Assembly: GCA_964597685.1 (NCBI GenBank)
Contig: CAZQZC010000153.1
Location: forward strand, 1-6,806
Reading direction: 5' to 3'
Origin: JBCBTJ01 sp964597685
Lineage (GTDB): Bacteria; Pseudomonadota; Alphaproteobacteria; Caulobacterales; Hyphomonadaceae
Length of the DNA stretch: 6,806 nt
Below, one piece after another: positions 6,504-6,806 of the stretch; the first letter of the stretch is position 1, and every line of letters begins with the position of its first letter. Position numbers and translations under genes: made by a program. The notes below the pieces were generated by a model. That model was not told the DNA's origin, did not search any database, and worked only from the letters and a program-made list of their open reading frames with translations.

Positions 6504-6806
6504 ACGGTATCGTCGCTTGGTTCGCCCGCAACTCGGTCGCCGCCAACCTTCTTATGATTGTCGCCTTTGTTGGCGGCATCATTGGATACAACAGCATGGA
6601 ACGGGAGATGTTTCCCACCGTGCCCGTCTCAGGCGCGTCGATCAGCGTGGTTTGGGAAGGCGCCTCGCCGCAGGAGGTCGAAGAGCAAATCGTCACGCGG
6701 ATCGAAGAGGCCGTTGCAGATATCGACGGTCTTGATCGGATTAGGTCAATTGCGTCGGATGGCTCTGTCGTCGTCAACGTTCGAGGCAGCGACGATATCG
6801 ACAAGT
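6500..6806 (+). CDS. RND efflux inner-membrane permease (5' part, truncated by window)
   Basis: Proton-driven inner-membrane pump of the RND superfamily (AcrB-like, drug/lipophile type by resemblance). Only the first 102 residues are visible of a protein usually just over 1000. Seen directly: an N-terminus running into membrane helix 1 (about 10-30, NSVAANLLMIVAFVGGIIGY), the MEREMFPTV segment just after it, and the start of the porter domain with the RND-typical VVWEGASPQEVEEQI (about 49-63) and IEEAVADIDGLDRIRS. It overlaps the adaptor stop by 4 bases (ATGA) and has a strong ribosome site. The MERE-FP segment is common among pumps annotated as the general efflux RND permease subunit; heavy-metal pumps look different here, but the proton-relay residues that would settle the subfamily lie beyond the right edge. 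Confidence 0.93.
   Translation, partial: MNGIVAWFARNSVAANLLMIVAFVGGIIGYNSMEREMFPTVPVSGASISVVWEGASPQEVEEQIVTRIEEAVADIDGLDRIRSIASDGSVVVNVRGSDDIDK

Overview
The window reads as part of a high-GC alphaproteobacterial chromosome. It holds most of a phosphate-uptake and phosphate-sensing operon on the minus strand, and the first two genes of an RND efflux operon pointing the other way. Three things suggest an alphaproteobacterium: the gene order phoR-pstC-pstA-pstB with no adjacent pstS, the large N-terminal extensions on both permeases, and the conserved PstA stretch NINNLAAVPSIVFGLLG. The order resembles what is known from Caulobacter-type genomes. A Caulobacterales, Hyphomonadaceae or Parvularculales relative is my guess from family knowledge, not something the sequence proves.

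Layout. Bases 1-463 (minus): 5' part of pstB, the ATPase of the phosphate importer, cut by the window edge. Bases 467-2053 (minus): pstA, a permease with a very long periplasmic segment. Bases 2046-3443 (minus): pstC, the partner permease, overlapping pstA by 8 bases. Bases 3486-4880 (minus): phoR, a membrane-anchored PAS-histidine kinase. Bases 4881-5228: a 348-base divergent intergenic region with candidate control sites. Bases 5229-6503 (plus): a periplasmic adaptor (membrane fusion) protein. Bases 6500-6806 (plus): the start of an RND inner-membrane pump, coupled to the adaptor by an ATGA overlap and cut by the right edge.

How they work together. PstC and PstA form the membrane channel and PstB powers it. 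The phosphate-binding protein PstS is not here and must be encoded elsewhere. PhoR would phosphorylate PhoB when phosphate is low, with the Pst transporter (via PhoU) acting as the phosphate sensor; phoU and phoB are expected beyond the left edge. The adaptor and RND pump, with an outer-membrane channel not in view, would export a substrate that cannot be named from the sequence. No tRNA, rRNA, mobile element, CRISPR array or clear terminator was found. I see no wholly new system. The points most worth a second look are the enlarged PstA periplasmic domain, two imperfect Pho-box-like sites, a palindrome in the divergent region, and a pair of short upstream frames that end in ATGA on both divergent genes.
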